Under the pieces are notes generated by a model. It was given only the letters and a program-made list of their open reading frames with translations, did not search any database and was not told the DNA's origin. From positions 177,904 to 241,903 of the forward strand of contig NZ_CAAAIM010000007.1 of the NCBI RefSeq assembly GCF_900639985.1: a DNA stretch of 64,000 nt, written 5' to 3'. Shown here piece by piece: positions 24,558 to 33,355 of the stretch (its first letter is position 1; each line of letters opens with the position of its first letter). Origin of the DNA: Legionella rowbothamii. Lineage in GTDB: Bacteria; Pseudomonadota; Gammaproteobacteria; Legionellales; Legionellaceae. The translations under genes and the position numbers were made by a program.

Positions 24558-25429
24558 TGAGTTAGAGCCAAAAAAGTCAATACAACAAAACACCACAGGT
24601 TTATACGTGATAATCGGTCATGTATAAAAACAATTATCGGATCATCATTTTCAATATCTAGAGTTGCAAGCCAGCCAAAACGCCATAAAGCAATCGCGGC
24701 AAAAGGTACCGTTAACATAAAGTAAAATGACTCATCTCGTGCATAAATGATATAGAAAATATAAGTACTAAATGTCGCAATACCCGCAGCAACAATCAAA
24801 ATATGGAGCATCATTGGATTATATTTTTTTAATACGGACCGGGTTGCATTCTTTAATCCTAAGCGCATCTCGAGTCGGCGCTTATTTAATGCAATATAAA
24901 GGCTAAGCAAGGTGGCCGCGATAACAAGCCAAGTGGATATAGAAAGGCCTATACCAATTGTTCCTGCTAATACACGCAACATGAAGCCCGCAGCAATACA
25001 CAACACATCACAGATGGGAATAAGCTTGAATATATGGTTATACGCAAGATTAATCACCAAGTAAAAACAAAGGATCAGGGCTAATTTTTTTGAAATCAAC
25101 CAACCTAAAGCAAGACCGGTAACCAGTAGTAAAAACAGAGTGATGATGGCCTCAGTTACTGAAACTTTTTCACTGGCTAATGGGCGATGACGCTTATGAG
25201 GATGTAAGCTATCCTCGGTACGATCCTCAATATCGTTATAAATATAAACTGCACTGGAAATCAAACAAAAAGCTAAAGAAGCCAATAGTGCAGGCACAAA
25301 ATATCCAGGGATTGGCGTATAGCAAAACCCTACCATTACAAAAACTGCTTTAGACCAATGAGATACACGAAGCAGCAAGAAGAAATTTTTTAGTCGTTCT
25401 GTGAAACTTACCTTTACCGTGTCATTCAT
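24554..25429 (-). CDS. UbiA-family prenyltransferase (DPPR synthase-like)
   Basis: The ATG at 25429, preceded by AAAGGTG, is preferred over a GTG at 25441 that lies within that ribosome site. The 291-residue protein has 8-9 membrane helices and the Asp-rich motif YIYNDIEDRTEDSLHPHKRH near residue 65. The wording RPLASEKVSV after it and LRVSHWSKAVFV at the start resemble decaprenylphosphoryl-5-phosphoribose synthase, which joins PRPP to decaprenyl phosphate. It overlaps the glycosyltransferase gene by 4 bases. The epimerase pair (DprE1/DprE2) needed to make arabinose donor is not in this window. Confidence 0.82.
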   Translation of the reverse strand: MNDTVKVSFTERLKNFFLLLRVSHWSKAVFVMVGFCYTPIPGYFVPALLASLAFCLISSAVYIYNDIEDRTEDSLHPHKRHRPLASEKVSVTEAIITLFLLLVTGLALGWLISKKLALILCFYLVINLAYNHIFKLIPICDVLCIAAGFMLRVLAGTIGIGLSISTWLVIAATLLSLYIALNKRRLEMRLGLKNATRSVLKKYNPMMLHILIVAAGIATFSTYIFYIIYARDESFYFMLTVPFAAIALWRFGWLATLDIENDDPIIVFIHDRLSRINLWCFVVLTFLALTQ

Positions 25430-25705
25430 CAATTCAATCACCTTTATTTAGGCCAAAACTTAATAAAACTCATGTACTGCCACAATGTGTCAGTAATACA
25501 AAGGATACTAAAAGTATCATAATCTAGAAAAAAATCATCATTTCAATAAGTTAATTGTTAAATAAAAAGTAGTCTACACTATTTCAATAAAAAACAATCA
25601 AATAACATTGCATTTAGACAATGACAAAGTAAGATAAATATACAACAGGATAAACGCTGTTTGCTTTGGCAAGCTTAAGGCGAACATCTAAGGACGGGAG
25701 ACATC

Positions 25706-26968
25706 ATGCAATTCATTCTAGTAGCGGGAAGCATAGAAAAATTCAAGAATTTGCGTAAAGATTACGAAGAAAGACGGCAAATCAATTTAGATAAAGCCCC
25801 CACATCATGGCTTACCTTTTTTGGGGCTACTGATGTTCAAACCAGAAATAGACAAATCTCATTTCTTGAGAAAACAATCGCGGTTCTAGAACATTTTCTT
25901 CATAAAGATGAAAAATTTACAACACAGCATGAATTTCAAGCCAATCTAATGGCTTCACGAATTGTGATCGCAGCAGCCCTCTGTGTGCAAGAAGAAATTA
26001 GACAGACTTATCTGCAACATCAAATTGGCAAATGTGAGGAAAAATCTGCCCTTTACCAATTAATCAATGAATATCTAGGGCTTACCCCTGAAAACTTCCT
26101 GGATGAAGAAGACAAGCAAAGTTGCTATGAGACGGCTAACAAATTAATTACAACACAAGATGCACTGACGCATCTCAATCATGAGCTACAGCAACTAAAG
26201 CATCCAGGGTTTACTGAATCCGAATGGAAATTATTCTCTGACTTCATTGCCCAGCAGCAAAAAAAGAAAACAACACCCAGACCTCCACCAAGCTATCTTC
26301 CTGTGGGCAACACTTTTGCGCCAGTTTTTGGGGAAACCTTCTATTATGTTGGTTTAACTATAGGTTGGGTAGTAGCAGGAGCCGTGAGTAGTTCATCGGC
26401 AGCAATAACGCCTCGTCTTGAGGTTACCTCTTGGGTTAGTAGCGCCCTATTATTCATAGGCCCAACTAATATTGCGGGGGTCGCTTTATTAGCGCCAACA
26501 ATTGCATCCAGACTTATCTCTACATTTTGTAACTTCAGTTTTTCAAGTATGTCCGGAACGGCTGGGCGGCTGATTGGTCAATACACGGGTCAAGTGGCCG
26601 GTTTGCCCTTTGATATTGCTTATAATCTCCTTAGAGCTACAGGCTCATTCTTAGCCAACTATTCTTCTCAGCCACCAAGCCTTGCCCCATTAGACGGTAT
26701 TTGCATTGCTAAGGGAGTCCCTGCTGTGCATGGTCATCCAATTCAGCTTAATGTGGTTCCTCAACAGTTGATGCCTGAACCAAGATTACAAATTACTGAA
26801 AATGGGGAAATTACTGTAGATGGTAAGCTTGTTGATCCAAGTATTGATGATCAAATGTCATTGGTTATTAAGGAGCTCAATGAAAAACTAAAAGCAAATG
26901 CTAATGGCCCGAAAATAGAAGAGCTTGATGAAACTGCTCCCGAGGGGGCGTCTTTGCTAACCCCTTAA
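25706..26968 (+). CDS. Unclassified 420-residue protein with central hydrophobic region
   Basis: Residues 1-190 are helical and charged, with no recognised domain. A proline-rich turn (TPRPPPSYLPVG) near 195-205 leads into a Gly/Ala/Ser-rich hydrophobic region at about 210-310, with two or three possible membrane segments. The last 90 residues are soluble and acidic (DPSIDDQMSLVIKELNEKLK, then EELDETAPEG). A charged, Glu-rich C-terminus is compatible with a Dot/Icm signal. A GGACGGGAG ribosome site before ATCATG supports the start. Function unknown. Confidence 0.65.
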   Translation: MQFILVAGSIEKFKNLRKDYEERRQINLDKAPTSWLTFFGATDVQTRNRQISFLEKTIAVLEHFLHKDEKFTTQHEFQANLMASRIVIAAALCVQEEIRQTYLQHQIGKCEEKSALYQLINEYLGLTPENFLDEEDKQSCYETANKLITTQDALTHLNHELQQLKHPGFTESEWKLFSDFIAQQQKKKTTPRPPPSYLPVGNTFAPVFGETFYYVGLTIGWVVAGAVSSSSAAITPRLEVTSWVSSALLFIGPTNIAGVALLAPTIASRLISTFCNFSFSSMSGTAGRLIGQYTGQVAGLPFDIAYNLLRATGSFLANYSSQPPSLAPLDGICIAKGVPAVHGHPIQLNVVPQQLMPEPRLQITENGEITVDGKLVDPSIDDQMSLVIKELNEKLKANANGPKIEELDETAPEGASLLTP

Positions 26969-26975
26969 AATCTAA

Positions 26976-27056
26976 ATAGCCCGCTTGACCTCGGTATTCA
27001 TAAGGGCAACGTGTGAGACTCAATAAATCTGGATACCGTGGTCAAACTAAGATTAA
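26976..27056. repeat. Imperfect inverted repeat between convergent genes
   Basis: CGCTTGACCTCGGTATTCAT is answered by GGATACCGTGGTCAA about 45 bases later, an imperfect palindrome. It sits between the unclassified + strand gene and secF and may be a decayed dispersed repeat. Confidence 0.4.
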
Positions 27057-27095
27057 GATTCTATTTACGGTTTAAGAGTATTTTCGGGAGGAAAA

Positions 27096-27115
27096 CCTGG
27101 TTGCGAGCAACCAGG
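27096..27115 (-). terminator. Intrinsic terminator of the yajC-secD-secF operon
   Basis: CCTGGTTGC-GA-GCAACCAGG is a perfect 9-bp hairpin. On the minus strand it is followed by TTTTCC, and it begins 10 bases after the secF stop. It uses the same stem sequence as the terminator at 40718-40737. Confidence 0.7.
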
Positions 27116-27125
27116 ATGCGATTTG

Positions 27126-28043
27126 TTAAGGACGATCATCCAGTTCTTTGCGTTGGCTTGGCATAAAGTCTTTTCTATCTAATCCCATCGCTACAGCTAA
27201 TGCTCCAGCTACATAGATAGATGAGTAGGTTCCAATAAGGATACCTATAATTAATGCCAATGAGAATCCATGAATTGCTTCTCCACCATAAACGAATAGA
27301 GCAACCACCACGAAAAGAGTTAACAATGAGGTCATAATTGTTCTAGACAAGGTCTGGTTAATGGATATGTTCATGATTTCTATCGGGGTGCCACGACGAA
27401 TTTTAATAAAATTCTCACGAACCCGGTCAAATACTACGATAGTATCATTTAACGAATAACCAATAACCGCTAATAGACCGGCTAATGCCTTCAAGTCAAA
27501 CTCAATACCAAAAAAGGCAAAGATGCCCAGAATTAGCACAGGGTCATGGATCAGAGCAACAGCAGAACTTACCGCCAGGCGATATTCAAAACGCATTGCG
27601 ATATAAATCATAGTTGCCAATAAAGAAACGACAACCGCCAACGCTCCTTTAGTTGCTAACTCCTGCCCTACCTGCGGTCCAACGAAATCAACTCGTTGTT
27701 TCACGGCCCCAGGTAAAGCACTCATTACTTGATTAACCATATGAGTTTGATCAATATCTTCTCTAGGAGCAATACTAATCAGCACGTCTCTAGAAGTACC
27801 ATAACTGACTACCTGAGCTTCTTTAAAGCCGGCATTACTTAAGCTACTTCTAATTTCAGAGAGATCAGCCGCCTGCGGATACGAGACTTCAATCTGAGTT
27901 CCGCCAGTAAAATCAAGCCCCCATTTTAGGCCATGAATTAACAAAGCTCCGATTGAAACAACAAAAATTAATATAGAGAACAGCGCCGTCCAACGACGAG
28001 CGCCCATAAAGTCCACTTTTGAATTTGGATTAAAAAATTCCAT
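27126..28043 (-). CDS. secF: SecF, protein translocase subunit
   Basis: The 305-residue protein has the SecF layout: helix 1 (ALFSILIFVVSIGALLIHGL), then the periplasmic FTGGTQIEVSYPQAADL domain, then five helices beginning with the VGPQVGQEL motif near residue 120. It works with SecD to drive late steps of Sec export with the proton gradient. It follows secD by 12 bases. The length is normal. Confidence 0.97.
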   Translation of the reverse strand: MEFFNPNSKVDFMGARRWTALFSILIFVVSIGALLIHGLKWGLDFTGGTQIEVSYPQAADLSEIRSSLSNAGFKEAQVVSYGTSRDVLISIAPREDIDQTHMVNQVMSALPGAVKQRVDFVGPQVGQELATKGALAVVVSLLATMIYIAMRFEYRLAVSSAVALIHDPVLILGIFAFFGIEFDLKALAGLLAVIGYSLNDTIVVFDRVRENFIKIRRGTPIEIMNISINQTLSRTIMTSLLTLFVVVALFVYGGEAIHGFSLALIIGILIGTYSSIYVAGALAVAMGLDRKDFMPSQRKELDDRP

Positions 28044-28055
28044 CTGAGCCTCGCC

Positions 28056-29912
28056 TTAAATACCTATGGATAATTTTTTCACGGTACGGCCACCATAATA
28101 CCAATTGACGATCGCACGAGTGAATGTAATACCTGTTAGCATGGACGTTAATAACCCTAAGGAAAGAGTTACGGCAAATCCACGTACAGGGCCGGTACCT
28201 ACTGCAAACAGAATGATGGCTACAATCAAGGTAGTCACGTTCGCATCAAGAATGGTCGAAAAAGCACGCTCATAACCTGCATAAATTGCTGCTTGAGGTG
28301 ATAATCCATGACGCAACTCTTCGCGAATACGTTCGTAAATCAACACGTTGGCGTCAACGGCCATACCTACGGTAAGTACTATCCCCGCTATTCCGGGAAG
28401 AGTTAAGGTTGCATCAATTATTGATAACAAGGCGCATAATAAAATCAAATTAAGTACTAGGGCCAGATTAGCAATCAGTCCAAAGAATCGGTAGTAGACT
28501 AACATCAGGACTAAAATTAATCCCATACCTACTGCTAAAGAAACCATACCACGATGAATATTTTCTTTACCTAAAGTAGGTCCTACAGTTCGCTCTTCAA
28601 TAGGATAAATCGCTGCTGGAAGTGCCCCTGCTCTTAGTAATAACGCCAGGTTGCTTGCTTCTTTCGCATCAGTTAATCCAGTGATCTGGAAATTATTACC
28701 TAAAGCATTTTGAATCACTGGTGCACTAATTACACGCTCTTCTTTATGAGTAACGCGGCTTTCAACACCATTAATTAATTGCATGTCATTCTTGGTTTCT
28801 ACGTAGACAATCGCCATACGCTTACCAATGTTTTCACGAGTTACTTTAGTGAATAAGCTTTCGCCGCCACCGCCTAATTGAATCTGTACGGCTGGAGTAG
28901 CCGTTTGTTGATCATAGCTGGATACTGCGGAAGTAATAGAATCTCCACTTAAAACAACCTGTCTTTTTAAGAGAATAGGATGTCCATCCATCATGTACAA
29001 CTTATCGCTTACAGGCACAGAACCAGTTTGTTTGGCAATTTGCGGATCATTTTCCTGATCAACCAAATAGAATTGTAAGGTTGCAGTACCCCCAAGGATT
29101 TGTTTCGCACGAGCAGCATCCTGAATTCCAGGTAAGTCAACTGCGACACGAGTAGCACCTTGTTGTTGAACAACTGCCTCACCCACTCCTAATTCATTTA
29201 CCCGATTACGCAAAATACTCATAGTTTGTTCAATCGTATTTTGACGCATGGTATTTAGTTCAGCAGGAGGAATGGAAGCAACCAGCTCGTTTTCTGCCTT
29301 GCTTTTAACAAAAAGCACATCAGGCATTTTGTCTCTTAGCGCAGTAAGAGCTTTTTCCATAGATTCTTGATCACGGAAACGTAAGTTAACTCCTTTCTCA
29401 GCAACATAACGAATACCCGAATAGCGCACGCCAATTTCACGTAGAGCTTGACCGATATTTTTCATGATGCCTTCATAGCGACGGCTAATCACACTATCAA
29501 CATCAACTTCTAATAAGAAGTGCACCCCACCACGTAAGTCTAAACCTTGTTTCATTGGTTCAGCACGAATAGAACGCAACCAAGCTGGAGTTGATGATGC
29601 TAGGTTTAATGCAACCGTGTATTGATTACCTAAAGCATTCTTAATCGCATCACGCGCTAATAACTGAGCGTCAGTAGATGTGAAGATAACTTCTACACCA
29701 TCATTAGTCGCATTAATCGCACTAAATGCTAACTTATCTTTTTGAAGAACCGCTTCGATCTGACCTTTTAGCACATCATAATCAACTGGCGTTTCAGCTG
29801 AAATTTGTACCACAGGATGTTCTGAGTACAAATTAGGTAAAGCATAGATGAACCCAATGACTGCAATAATTATCAGCATTAGGTTTTTCCATAGAGGATA
29901 TTTATTTTGCAT
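28056..29912 (-). CDS. secD: SecD, protein translocase subunit
   Basis: The 618-residue protein has the six-helix RND-type layout of SecD. It opens with NLMLIIIAVIGFIYALPNLY, has the GLDLRGGVHFLLEVDVDSV motif near residue 120 and a large periplasmic domain with repeated ferredoxin-like folds. The membrane part has GLTDAKEASNLALLLRAGAL and TVGMAVDANVLIYERIREEL. It is the middle gene of yajC-secD-secF, 23 bases after yajC. Confidence 0.97.
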   Translation of the reverse strand: MQNKYPLWKNLMLIIIAVIGFIYALPNLYSEHPVVQISAETPVDYDVLKGQIEAVLQKDKLAFSAINATNDGVEVIFTSTDAQLLARDAIKNALGNQYTVALNLASSTPAWLRSIRAEPMKQGLDLRGGVHFLLEVDVDSVISRRYEGIMKNIGQALREIGVRYSGIRYVAEKGVNLRFRDQESMEKALTALRDKMPDVLFVKSKAENELVASIPPAELNTMRQNTIEQTMSILRNRVNELGVGEAVVQQQGATRVAVDLPGIQDAARAKQILGGTATLQFYLVDQENDPQIAKQTGSVPVSDKLYMMDGHPILLKRQVVLSGDSITSAVSSYDQQTATPAVQIQLGGGGESLFTKVTRENIGKRMAIVYVETKNDMQLINGVESRVTHKEERVISAPVIQNALGNNFQITGLTDAKEASNLALLLRAGALPAAIYPIEERTVGPTLGKENIHRGMVSLAVGMGLILVLMLVYYRFFGLIANLALVLNLILLCALLSIIDATLTLPGIAGIVLTVGMAVDANVLIYERIREELRHGLSPQAAIYAGYERAFSTILDANVTTLIVAIILFAVGTGPVRGFAVTLSLGLLTSMLTGITFTRAIVNWYYGGRTVKKLSIGI

Positions 29913-29935
29913 ATTTCCGTGTCCCTATGACTGGC

Positions 29936-30271
29936 TTAAAGCGACTTTATAGTGCCCTTTGGCAATACAGCTACAACAGCACCTTTTTGTAAGTTGATTT
30001 CTATCCCTTCGGCAAGACTCACTTTAATGTATTGCTCATCAAGGTTAACTACACGGGCCAAAATACCGCCAGAAGTAACAATTTCATCCCCTTTCTTTAG
30101 GCGACTTATCAAATCACGATGTTCCTTAGCTCTTTTATTCTGTGGTCTAATCAACATGAAATAGAACAACACAAAGATAGCGGCGATCATAATGAGTGAA
30201 AAGGTTCCATCAGCTTGAGCAGATGGTGTTGTGCCTGCAGCGGCCATAGCATCGCTAATAAAAAAACTCAT
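29936..30271 (-). CDS. yajC: YajC, Sec translocase accessory protein
   Basis: The 111-residue protein has one membrane helix (FSLIMIAAIFVLFYFMLIRP, about residues 24-43) followed by QNKRAKEHRDLISRLKKGDE and a small C-terminal domain, the standard YajC form. It is the first gene of the yajC-secD-secF operon. A GGAG-like site (TAAGGAGATAAT) precedes the ATG. In many proteobacteria queA and tgt lie directly upstream; here ThiDE and other genes intervene. Confidence 0.95.
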   Translation of the reverse strand: MSFFISDAMAAAGTTPSAQADGTFSLIMIAAIFVLFYFMLIRPQNKRAKEHRDLISRLKKGDEIVTSGGILARVVNLDEQYIKVSLAEGIEINLQKGAVVAVLPKGTIKSL

Positions 30272-30457
30272 ATTATCTCCTTAAAACTGCTATTAATTTA
30301 ATCGCGTGACATCATATAGGGAATTGATTAGAAGGTAAATGAATCGATGCGGAATTCCCCTGCTAATTTTGCAGATTTTTAGTTTTATCTCAAGGTGATG
30401 GAGCTGCAATAGAGCACCAGCCTCGAAATTCATCTTAACAGTTTACGACGAAGGACC

Positions 30458-31720
30458 TCAAGATAACATGTCTAATAACTGTTTTGTTGCTATTTGTGGA
30501 TCAGCTGCTTGCGTAATAGCCGAAATAAGAGCAATTCCACATACCCCTGTAGCTGCAACATCTGCTATTCTCTCGTGGTTTATTCCTCCAATCGCAACTA
30601 AAGGGTAGCTCAATGTGCGCTTCCAACGGTATAAGTTTTCAATGCCTTGAGCCGCATAATCCAAATCCTTACTTTGGGTTGGATAAACAGGACCAATTGC
30701 AATATAAGAAGGATGAATTGCATGAGCACGGGCCACTTCATGATAACAATAGGTACTTACACCTAATAAAACTCCTTTAGCGTGAATGGCCTCCAAATCC
30801 GCGGTCTCCAAATCAGCCTGTCCTAAATGAATTGCCTGCGCATCAAGCTTTAATGCTAGATCCCAATGATCATTAATAAATAGAATTGCCTGATGTTCCT
30901 TTGCTAAAATAATGCTACGTTTCATCTCTTTTTCAATACCGTACGTTCGTTCTTTAATACGTAATTGGATGGTTTTTACTCCCGCGTTCAATAAAGTCTC
31001 TACCCAATCAGCGCTGTCGACAACGGGATAAAGCCCTAAATAAGGGGATGTTTTAAATGGCTTTGGTGCAGAATAGATCGGGTGTGCGGCGATATAGGGC
31101 AAATCTAGTTCTATCTCGGGAAAACTACCATAATAAAGCTCTGTTTTAGCCAAACGTATTGCCTGATTGACATACATCTTAGCAATAACCAACGCATCTT
31201 CTATAGTATAACCAAGCACTAATGCCGAGGTAATTGCTGTTGAAAAAGTGCTACCCGCCTCAGAATAATTAGCCTCTGCATAACGTTGTTGGGTCAGCCA
31301 AAAAGAACGAGAACCATTACTCCAATAATCATGAATCCATAACGGCTCATGTTGCTGCTCGGCTTTAATAAGTACGCTGTTCACTCCAAGAGCAATTAAT
31401 TGTTCAGCCGCCTTTTCGCATGCATCCTGGGAATTGATTGTGCAATTTAAAATGAGTTCTGCTTCATGAACATTCAAGATCCAGAGATCGACCTTAGAAG
31501 CGATTTTATGAATGCTCTGTACGGGGAAAGAGCAATCCACAACTAAAAACCCAGAGTATGGGAGTAAAAAATGAGAGACCCGAGCTAGTTCATCTGTCGA
31601 TGTAAACGCTCCTATTTTAATAGCATCAGGAATTGCATCAATCTCAGCAAGAGCAAGGCCTAGACCTTGTATTGTTTGCACATCTGCAGCATTTCCTGCA
31701 ATCACCCCAACGGTTTTCAT
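30458..31720 (-). CDS. thiE: ThiD-ThiE fusion with a reduced kinase half
   Basis: Start at the ATG at 31720, which has GGAGG 5 bases upstream. Residues 1-205 resemble hydroxymethylpyrimidine (phosphate) kinase but are short and lack part of the usual substrate loop. The kinase GTGCT motif region reads EAGSTFSTAITSA, so the Cys is replaced by Ser. Residues 215-420 are a full thiamine-phosphate synthase (LGLYPVVDS, IQLRIKERT, LFINDHWDLALKLDAQAIHL and a VSTYCYHE loop). The protein would join the thiazole and pyrimidine parts of thiamine. Whether the kinase half is active is doubtful. No TPP riboswitch was recognised upstream. Confidence 0.85.
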   Translation of the reverse strand: MKTVGVIAGNAADVQTIQGLGLALAEIDAIPDAIKIGAFTSTDELARVSHFLLPYSGFLVVDCSFPVQSIHKIASKVDLWILNVHEAELILNCTINSQDACEKAAEQLIALGVNSVLIKAEQQHEPLWIHDYWSNGSRSFWLTQQRYAEANYSEAGSTFSTAITSALVLGYTIEDALVIAKMYVNQAIRLAKTELYYGSFPEIELDLPYIAAHPIYSAPKPFKTSPYLGLYPVVDSADWVETLLNAGVKTIQLRIKERTYGIEKEMKRSIILAKEHQAILFINDHWDLALKLDAQAIHLGQADLETADLEAIHAKGVLLGVSTYCYHEVARAHAIHPSYIAIGPVYPTQSKDLDYAAQGIENLYRWKRTLSYPLVAIGGINHERIADVAATGVCGIALISAITQAADPQIATKQLLDMLS

Positions 31721-31854
31721 CCTGCCTCCTGAAATGTAAAGACCACACAATATATAACAATCTGAAAAGAAAATTTACAATTATAATGAAAAATGATTAG
31801 GTATTGAATATAATGGCGCCCGGTTAAAATAATTAATATACATAAGGAGAGAAT

Positions 31855-32787
31855 ATGCCCCGCGTTCACGTTCACAGTAATAACAGGTATCACGGCCATC
31901 ATCATGGGCATCATAGTCATCAAGCTGACACTGGTGTTTTTTTAATGTTTGCGGGTCTTTTGCTTGGTTCCCCATTTCTTTTCATACTTGGATACTTTGA
32001 ATATATGACTGCGCCAATGCTTGTTGCTACGAGCAGTACCGCATTCTTAGGCTTATCAACTCTAAGCCTTAGTGCTCTAATCGTTTATGGTTCTATTGGT
32101 GTTGCCTATATGTTTTCTGGTGCTAGAGAATGTTATAGCAGCGACCATGGTCCATTAGACCTATTAAAATCACGCTTTACTAACAACGGATTAATCAGTA
32201 CTTTAGGCGCAATTCTTTGGTCTCCGTTCTTATTTGTTGGTGGAGTAGCAGGAGCAACTGCTAAGAACGTAGTTAATGCGTTTAGTTCCAAGCCTTCTAG
32301 CAAAGGTAATGATTCTGGCTCAAGTACAGCCTCTTTAGATGATGATGAAGAATCAGAAGAAGAAAAGAACTTGTCATCCTCTTCTCATTCCCATCGCTCT
32401 GAGCATTCTCATCGCTCTGGGCATTCTCAACACTCCCATGACTCTGAGCATAGTTCAGATGAGGAAGACCTTTTTGAATCTCCTCAATCTCCGTCTGATT
32501 CGCAAAAGAAGGACGAAGTTCAGACGCCACTCCGAGCAAGTACTGAAAGTGTTACTCATTCAGATGAATCAGTACTACCAATTGACATGCATTTGACACG
32601 AAGCAAAAGCCTAGAGAGCTTGCCCTCTTATAACAAAATGGCAACAGGGCTCAATGTAAAACCATCCTCCCTAGATGATTCACATAGGGATGAGGTGCTA
32701 GTCACAGCCCCCAATCTGTTCCGTCAACCTCGACAAGATCTACCAGCACAAGCTCTAATGGAGCAGGGTGAAGGACTCAAAATATAA
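31855..32787 (+). CDS. Membrane protein with His-rich N-terminus and Ser/His/Asp-rich tail
   Basis: The first 22 residues are His-rich (HHHGHHSH). Residues 28-95 hold two or three membrane segments (FLMFAGLLLGSPFLFILGYF, then LSTLSLSALIVYGSIGVAY). A further hydrophobic stretch is near 120-140 (TLGAILWSPFLFVGGVAGAT). Residues 150-220 form a low-complexity Ser/Asp/Glu tract with repeats of HSHRSEHSHRSG type. The function is unknown; the His stretches could bind metal ions. A TATAAT at 31809-31814 and a GGAG site before the ATG support expression. Confidence 0.7.
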   Translation: MPRVHVHSNNRYHGHHHGHHSHQADTGVFLMFAGLLLGSPFLFILGYFEYMTAPMLVATSSTAFLGLSTLSLSALIVYGSIGVAYMFSGARECYSSDHGPLDLLKSRFTNNGLISTLGAILWSPFLFVGGVAGATAKNVVNAFSSKPSSKGNDSGSSTASLDDDEESEEEKNLSSSSHSHRSEHSHRSGHSQHSHDSEHSSDEEDLFESPQSPSDSQKKDEVQTPLRASTESVTHSDESVLPIDMHLTRSKSLESLPSYNKMATGLNVKPSSLDDSHRDEVLVTAPNLFRQPRQDLPAQALMEQGEGLKI

Positions 32788-32804
32788 TAATAGTTCCAAT
32801 ATTC

Positions 32805-32830
32805 TCAGCGTAGAAATTTTTCTACGCTGA
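32805..32830. terminator. Bidirectional hairpin between convergent genes
   Basis: TCAGCGTAGAAA and TTTCTACGCTGA form a perfect 12-bp stem with a 2-base loop. It lies between the + strand membrane protein (ends 32787) and the - strand HAD-like gene (ends 32838), and so serves both. Confidence 0.7.
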
Positions 32831-32837
32831 ACGTTCC

Positions 32838-33314
32838 TCAAGATCGTAATGTGGATAGCAAGTGTCCCGGGTAAAGCAATAAATTAATCGCATCGAAAAT
32901 ATTCGTTACTACAATATCGGCAGCCACAAGGGCCTCTTTTGCAGCCCCTTCCGGCCCCAATATAATGACCCCTACCACCGTTTCCTTCATGAGCTGTTGA
33001 TCATTTCTGCCATTGCCTATAGAAATAGTAGTTCTTGGATTTAATTTTTTTAGGTACTCTTTTTTCGCTAAACCTTGCTCTAATTGCGAAGTGATGAATA
33101 CTGTACAAGGTATATCTTTTAGCTCGTTTTTCGCTGTTCCTAAACTGTCACCGGTCACCACGTGAATATTAATTTTTTCGGATAAAGTAATAAGCTGCTC
33201 TGCAACACCTTTGATTAAAATACCATCAACAGCCAAGGTCCCGTTATAATCAAAGATAACGTCAGTGAGCGTTAAGTCCTCAAAGCCTAAGATGTTAACA
33301 TTTATCATCGACAT
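32838..33314 (-). CDS. Small HAD-superfamily protein (soluble P-type ATPase-like)
   Basis: The 158-residue protein has motif I as VIFDYNGTLAVDG (Asp then Asn, as in P-type ATPase DKTGT rather than DxD), motif II in IHVVTGDSLG and motif IV in SIGNGRNDQQLM. This is the compact COG4087-type HAD family described as a soluble relative of P-type ATPase domains. Phosphatase activity is possible but not established. It is 41 bases downstream of the TGT-like gene and may share its transcript. Confidence 0.8.
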   Translation of the reverse strand: MSMINVNILGFEDLTLTDVIFDYNGTLAVDGILIKGVAEQLITLSEKINIHVVTGDSLGTAKNELKDIPCTVFITSQLEQGLAKKEYLKKLNPRTTISIGNGRNDQQLMKETVVGVIILGPEGAAKEALVAADIVVTNIFDAINLLLYPGHLLSTLRS

Positions 33315-33355
33315 TCCTTTATTGTTGACACATCTATAAGCTTAATTGGTTTTTA

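Noticed and set aside
31717..31923. Small ORFs on the minus strand opposite the His-rich protein
   Set aside because: They are mirror frames of the His-rich repeat (CAT/ATG codons) and have no independent support.
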